From Usitatibacter sp035624355 (GTDB taxonomy: Bacteria; Pseudomonadota; Gammaproteobacteria; Burkholderiales; Usitatibacteraceae), in assembly GCA_035624355.1 (NCBI GenBank), contig DASPRQ010000025.1, positions 8,162 through 72,161 on the forward strand: 64,000 nt of DNA, read 5' to 3'. Position numbers and translations under genes: made by a program. Each line of letters opens with the position of its first letter. Position 1 is the first letter of the stretch. Below the pieces are notes generated by a model. It was given only the letters and a program-made list of their open reading frames with translations, ran no database searches and was not told where the DNA came from. Positions 60,397-64,000 of the stretch are shown here, one piece after another.

Positions 60397-61822
60397 CGGC
60401 CGCCTCGGGCGCCGCGCCGCGCGAGGTCGCGAGCAGCACGGCGAGCGCGCAGGAGGTCAGGCGCGCGCGCACGCTGTCCGCGCGGCTGGTGAGCACGATC
60501 GGCACCCTCGCTCCCAGGACGATGCCCGCCGCGTCGGCGTTCGCCATGAACGTGAGCTGCTTGGCGATCATGTTGCCGGAGACGAGGTCCGGGACCACCA
60601 GGATGTCGGCGTCGCCCGCCACCTCCGAGACGATCCCCTTGATCTCGGCCGCCTCGCGGCTGATCGCGTTGTCCATCGCGAGGGGCCCGTCGAGGAGCGC
60701 GCCCGGGATCTGCCCGCGCTCGGCCATCTTGCACAGCGAAGCCGCGTCGGTCGTGGAGACGATCTTCTCGTTGACGCTCTCCACCGCCGAGAGGATCGCG
60801 ACCTTGGGCCGGGCGATGCCGAGCACGTGCGCGAGGTCGATCGCGTTGCGGCAGATGTCGGCCTTGTCGGAGAGCGTGGGGGTGATGTTGATCGCGGCGT
60901 CGGTCACGATGAGCGGCTTGTGGTAGGTCGGCACGTCCATGAGGAAGGCGTGGGACAGGCGCCGTTCGGTCCTCAGGCCCGTGTCGCGCTTGACCACCGC
61001 CTCCAGCAGCTCGTCGGTGTGCAGGCTCCCCTTCATCAGGATCCCCGCCTCGCCGGCGCGCACCAGCGCCACCGCCTTCTCGGCCGCGTCGTGGCTGTGG
61101 GCCGCGTCGACGAGGCGCAGCCCCGCGAGGTCGACGCCCGCCTGCGCCGCCGCCGCGCGCACCTTCGCGACCGGCCCCACCAGGATCGGCTCGATGATGC
61201 CTTCGGCGGCCGCCTCGACCGCCGCCTTGATCGCCGCGTCGCTGCAGGGATGCGCGACCGCCGTGGCGAGCGGGCGCAACGGCTTCACCTTCTCGACGAA
61301 CGCGGCGAACTTGTCGTGGGTCTGCACGGAGATCGTCGCGACCTCGGGGCGCGGCAGCACGACCTTCGCCGACGGGGCCACGACCTCGGCCGAGCCCTCG
61401 GCGACGACCTCGCCCAGCTGGTTCACGCAGGCGCAGTCGAGCACGACGCCGCGGCTCTCGCTCCGCTTCTCGCGCACGACCACGGTCGCGGTGATCGTGT
61501 CGCCCGCGTGCAGCGGCTTCAGGAACCGCAGGTCCTGGCGGACGTAGCGGGTCCCGGGGCCCGGAAGCTCGTTGCCGAGCACGCTCGAGACGAGCGCGCC
61601 GCTCAGCATGCTGTGGGCGACCAGGCGCCCGTCGCCGTACTTGCGCGCGAAGCGCTCGTCGACGTGCGTCGGATTGAGGTCCCCCGAGAGGACCGCGAAG
61701 GTCTTCACGTCGGTGAGGGTGAGCGTGCGCGTGAGGCTCGCCTGGTCGCCGACGCGGATCTCGTCGAAGGGGCGGCTCTCGAGCGTGCCTGGCGGCTCTG
61801 GCGAAGTTGGCTTGTCGTTCAT
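60386..61822 (-). CDS. Bifunctional enoyl-CoA hydratase/phosphate acetyltransferase
   Basis: A 478-residue fusion. Residues ~15-145 form a MaoC-like hot-dog domain with the hydratase motif DLNPTHVDERFA and AHSMLSGAL. Residues ~165-470 form a PTA/PTB domain (ATAVAHPCSDAAIKAA, ILMKGSLHTDELL, LSHAFLMDVPTYHKPLIVTDAAINI). The pairing suggests processing of acyl-CoA with phosphate transfer, perhaps for acetyl or butyryl groups. It heads the run with tadA, dnaE, SDR and tcuAB. A divergent sodB shares the upstream gap. Confidence 0.9.
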   Translation of the reverse strand: MNDKPTSPEPPGTLESRPFDEIRVGDQASLTRTLTLTDVKTFAVLSGDLNPTHVDERFARKYGDGRLVAHSMLSGALVSSVLGNELPGPGTRYVRQDLRFLKPLHAGDTITATVVVREKRSESRGVVLDCACVNQLGEVVAEGSAEVVAPSAKVVLPRPEVATISVQTHDKFAAFVEKVKPLRPLATAVAHPCSDAAIKAAVEAAAEGIIEPILVGPVAKVRAAAAQAGVDLAGLRLVDAAHSHDAAEKAVALVRAGEAGILMKGSLHTDELLEAVVKRDTGLRTERRLSHAFLMDVPTYHKPLIVTDAAINITPTLSDKADICRNAIDLAHVLGIARPKVAILSAVESVNEKIVSTTDAASLCKMAERGQIPGALLDGPLAMDNAISREAAEIKGIVSEVAGDADILVVPDLVSGNMIAKQLTFMANADAAGIVLGARVPIVLTSRADSVRARLTSCALAVLLATSRGAAPEAAGGS

Positions 61823-61930
61823 CGGCCCGGTCCCGCGGCCCCGGCGGCCGCGGATCCAACGCCTACATTCTGGCCCATCCCGGGCGGGATTCCTCGACGA
61901 TCCGGAAACGGGAGCGCCGAAAGCCGCGCG

Positions 61931-61950
61931 CCCTTGACGCCGGTCAAGGG
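61931..61950. promoter_or_regulatory. FNR-like palindrome before sodB
   Basis: CCCTTGAC-GCCG-GTCAAGGG, a perfect 20-bp palindrome whose core TTGAC-N4-GTCAA resembles sites of FNR-family regulators (TTGAT-N4-ATCAA). It is about 70 bases before the sodB ATG and 109 bases before the divergent gene start. Confidence 0.4.
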
Positions 61951-62018
61951 ACGCCCTCCGGGGAACCCCGCCCCCGCACGGGGATCAATAGGAATACCCG
62001 CAAGCAAAGGAGCACGAC

Positions 62019-62648
62019 ATGGCATTCAAGCTTCCGCCCCTTCCCTACGAGCTCGACGCCCTCGAGCCGTACGTCTCCCGGCGCACGATGGAATTCCACT
62101 ACCACAAGCATCACCAGGGCTACGTCGCCAAGCTGAACGGCCTGACCGAGGGGACCCGGTATGCCGGCGATTCGCTCGAGGACATCATCCACGCCACCGC
62201 CGGCAGGCCCGAAAGCGCGGGGGTCTTCAACAACGCCGCCCAGGTCTGGAACCACGCCTTCTTCTGGCAGAGCATGAAGCGGAAAGGGGGCGGCAAGCCG
62301 CCGGCCAGCATCGCCGCGCGCCTCGACAAGGCATTCGGAAGCTTCGACAAGTTCCACGCGGCCTTCGAGGAGGCGGCCCTCGGCCGCTTCGGCAGCGGCT
62401 GGACATGGCTGGTCGCGGGGGGCGACCGGCTGGAAATCACGACGACATCGAACGCCGGCACGCCGCTGGCCGACGGGACGACGGCGCTGCTCACCTGCGA
62501 CGTCTGGGAGCACGCCTACTATCTCGACTACCAGAACCGGCGCGGCGACTTCGTCAAGGCGTTCCTCGATCACCTCGTGAGCTGGGATCACGTCGCCGCA
62601 CAGCTCGGCAAGGTTGCTTCGTCCAGGCGCTCCTCGATCGCTTCGTGA
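62019..62648 (+). CDS. sodB: Iron superoxide dismutase with altered C-terminus
   Basis: Dismutates superoxide. Metal ligands are His27 (MEFHYHKHH), His79 (VWNHAFFW), Asp161 and His165 (CDVWEHAYYLDYQNRR), and the iron-type NNAAQVWNH is present. ATG 62019 has an AAGGAG site seven bases before. After the conserved FLDHLVSWDHVAAQL the chain continues with KVASSRRSSIAS, which is not a family sequence. DNA after position 62617 is a diverged copy of the preceding 63 bases read in another frame, so the native end seems to have been lost. The enzyme core is intact and probably active. Confidence 0.92.
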   Translation: MAFKLPPLPYELDALEPYVSRRTMEFHYHKHHQGYVAKLNGLTEGTRYAGDSLEDIIHATAGRPESAGVFNNAAQVWNHAFFWQSMKRKGGGKPPASIAARLDKAFGSFDKFHAAFEEAALGRFGSGWTWLVAGGDRLEITTTSNAGTPLADGTTALLTCDVWEHAYYLDYQNRRGDFVKAFLDHLVSWDHVAAQLGKVASSRRSSIAS

Positions 62649-62680
62649 GCGGCGATCGGGCCGCCGCGCGGCCCGGCAGG
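62550..62680 (+). repeat. Imperfect direct repeat at the sodB 3' end
   Basis: Copy 1 starts at 62550 (TTCGTCAAGGCG) and copy 2 at 62618 (TTCGTCCAGGCG), each about 63 bases, roughly four-fifths alike by eye. The 68-base offset is not a multiple of three, so copy 2 is out of the sodB frame. In its own frame it reads FVQALLDRFVSGDRAA, mirroring FVKAFLDHLVSWDHVA. Confidence 0.75.
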
Positions 62681-62735
62681 AATCCGATGGCTCTAGGAGT
62701 GATGTTCAACCCGTCGAAGGGGGACTTCACCGCCA

Positions 62736-64000
62736 TCACTTGACTCCCACCACCCGCATGTCGCGCGGCTCGCGAAGCTGCGCGGATTCCTGGCGCACGT
62801 TCCTGAGGCCGACCTCGGCGAGGAGTGCCGAGAGCGAGTCGGGCGTGTAGCCCCAACGGTTGACCCTGCGCGGATCCTTCCCTTCCGGGTCGCCATAGAA
62901 AACCCACATCGTCCGCTGTCCCTCGGAATCCGCCCGCGAGAAGCGCGCCGGATCCTCCAGGAACGCGCGGCATGCGCTGAGCAGGTTCGGGCACTCGAGG
63001 ATCATGCGACCGCCCGGCTTGAGCACGCGCATCCATTCCTTCAGCACCTCGCGCACCTCCCAGCGCCAGAAGTGCTCGATCACGTGCACGGAGAGGATCT
63101 CGTCGACCGTGGCATCGTCGAACGGCGTGAGGTCGTCGAGATCGCAAACCACGTCCGGCTTCGCGCTGGCGCGCGCCTCGACCGCGTCCACGTTCACGTA
63201 GCCCGGAAGGATCCTGTCGCCGCAACCGAGGTTGAGCCGAAGCGGCCGCTCGTCGGTGTCTCCCAGGGCCCTCGCCCATTGCCGGCCGCATTCGAAAGGC
63301 GAGTGCCTGCGCGCCACGCGGCGTTGGGCTTCGCGCAGCGCCTTCTCCGTGCCCTCCGGGTCGGCCAGGCACCGCAGCACGCCGGCCTCCAGCCCTTCTC
63401 CGACCGGGACGAGATCCGCGAACGGTTCGTAGGCGGGGATCGCATCCGCGAGCACGAGCCGGCCGGCCCAGACCGACTCGAGCAGCCGATTCGCGCTCTT
63501 CACCGCCCCCTGGTCGGATTCCGCGACCGGAATCCACACCAGGTCTGCTTCGCGGACCGCCCTCCATGTGGCCTCGACGGACCAGGGAACCAGCGCCACC
63601 TCCGCGCCGGTCGCGCTCGCGACGTCCGCGGCGAGCGCTCGAACTTCCGGCAGGAGCGTGGTGACGATCGTGAGCCGCACCGCCATCCTGCGTGCGAGCG
63701 AGCGCAGGTCCCCGATCCGCGCGTGGATCCCGTCGAGGTTGCCGGGATGGCCGAACCAGACGATCCGCAGCGTCGGCAAGCGGGGCGCGAACGCCGCGAC
63801 CCCTCTCGGGCCTTCCACGGGATCGGCGATGACGATCGCTTCGCGCCCGGTCTTGCGCCGGATCGTATCCGCCATGGCGCCCGTGCTCGCCGTGACCACG
63901 TCGGCGATCCGCGCGAGCGCGTGGAAGTGCGGGCCGTGGTCCGGATGGTCGAAATGATCGTCGCAGTAGTCGACCACGACCTTGACGCCGCGCGCCTTCA
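62736..64000 (-). CDS. Glycosyltransferase-like/methyltransferase fusion (5' end cut by window edge)
   Basis: The C-terminal half of this 420-residue fragment is a class I SAM methyltransferase: RLNLGCGDRILPGYVNVDA binds SAM, then DLTPFDDATVDEILSVHVIEHF and RVLKPGGRMILECPN. The N-terminal half (ADVVTASTGAMADTIR, IVWFGHPGNLDG, VPVAESDQGAVKSANRLLESVWAG) looks like the end of a GT-B glycosyltransferase. The frame runs off the right edge without a start. Such fusions occur in surface-polysaccharide loci; the true locus lies beyond the window. The gene converges on sodB. Confidence 0.75.
   Translation of the reverse strand, partial: KARGVKVVVDYCDDHFDHPDHGPHFHALARIADVVTASTGAMADTIRRKTGREAIVIADPVEGPRGVAAFAPRLPTLRIVWFGHPGNLDGIHARIGDLRSLARRMAVRLTIVTTLLPEVRALAADVASATGAEVALVPWSVEATWRAVREADLVWIPVAESDQGAVKSANRLLESVWAGRLVLADAIPAYEPFADLVPVGEGLEAGVLRCLADPEGTEKALREAQRRVARRHSPFECGRQWARALGDTDERPLRLNLGCGDRILPGYVNVDAVEARASAKPDVVCDLDDLTPFDDATVDEILSVHVIEHFWRWEVREVLKEWMRVLKPGGRMILECPNLLSACRAFLEDPARFSRADSEGQRTMWVFYGDPEGKDPRRVNRWGYTPDSLSALLAEVGLRNVRQESAQLREPRDMRVVGVK

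Noticed and set aside
60269..62743. A long plus-strand frame ending in a sod-like tail
   Set aside because: Most of it is antisense to the MaoC-Pta gene. Only its last ~40 residues look protein-like, and those are explained by the duplicated sodB end.

Overview
The window is a gene-dense, high-GC stretch of a bacterial chromosome, most likely from a betaproteobacterium. The gene families point there: a homodimeric pyruvate dehydrogenase with an E3 that carries its own lipoyl domain, a TfpX/TfpZ pilin accessory gene beside a type IV pilin, a one-gene MaoC/phosphate acetyltransferase, a CobD/CbiB-like paralogue and an AmmeMemoRadiSam set. Species cannot be named from sequence alone. I see no rRNA, tRNA, CRISPR array, insertion sequence or prophage. 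Both ends cut genes: moaC on the left and a glycosyltransferase/methyltransferase-like gene on the right.

Layout. 0-3 kb: 3' part of moaC (minus), then a BepA-like M48 protease, soxX and soxA (plus, overlapping). 3-7.6 kb (minus): a 1012-residue membrane protein with a spermidine-synthase-like domain, a TfpX/TfpZ accessory protein, and a type IV pilin with a sigma-54 promoter and a terminator. 7.8-14.5 kb (minus): a signalling cluster of PP2C phosphatase, double-FHA protein, metallo-beta-lactamase-fold cyclic nucleotide phosphodiesterase, GAF-GspE/PilB-type ATPase and GAF-HD-GYP phosphodiesterase. 15-21 kb (plus): aceE-aceF-lpdA. 20.9-24.7 kb (minus): alaS, a Nudix hydrolase and a GAF protein. 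24.8-29 kb (minus): GNAT, pncC, lexA, recA, recX, a 26-residue membrane microprotein and a DUF2283 gene. 28.7-33 kb (minus): ugpBAEC. 33-35.3 kb (minus): unknown gene, Asp-box propeller, MoaD/ThiS protein. 35.4-40 kb: glpK, orn, a Ste24-like protease, a pterin dehydratase and rsgA. 40-42.5 kb (minus): amrB-amrA-amrS. 42.6-50 kb (minus): CobD-like protein, acyltransferase, threonine dehydratase-like enzyme, three poorly known genes, an ornithine/lysine decarboxylase with a leader ORF, dcd and apbC. 50-53 kb (plus): metG, a GGQ release-factor-like protein and an acylphosphatase. 53-61.8 kb (minus): a run of MaoC-Pta, tadA, dnaE, SDR, tcuA and tcuB. 62-64 kb: sodB, then the truncated last gene.

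How it works together. Carbon entry (aceEF-lpd, glpK, ugp, tcu, MaoC-Pta) sits beside DNA damage control (lexA-recA-recX under two GAAC-N4-GTTC operators) and surface or second-messenger functions (pilin, ATPase, HD-GYP, cyclic nucleotide phosphodiesterase). Regulatory sites readable by eye are a sigma-54 promoter for the pilin, twin LexA operators inside the lexA promoter, CRP-like palindromes before the cyclic nucleotide phosphodiesterase and in the metG downstream gap, a Pho-box-like repeat before ugpB, and an FNR-like palindrome before sodB. Minus-strand genes are often joined by 4-base stop/start overlaps, so translational coupling looks common.

The least explained items are the 7.8-14.5 kb signalling cluster, the recX-coupled microprotein, the decarboxylase leader ORF, the dispersed GTTGGAGCGG repeat, the possible small RNA unit at 52.3-52.4 kb, and the out-of-frame duplication at the 3' end of sodB.
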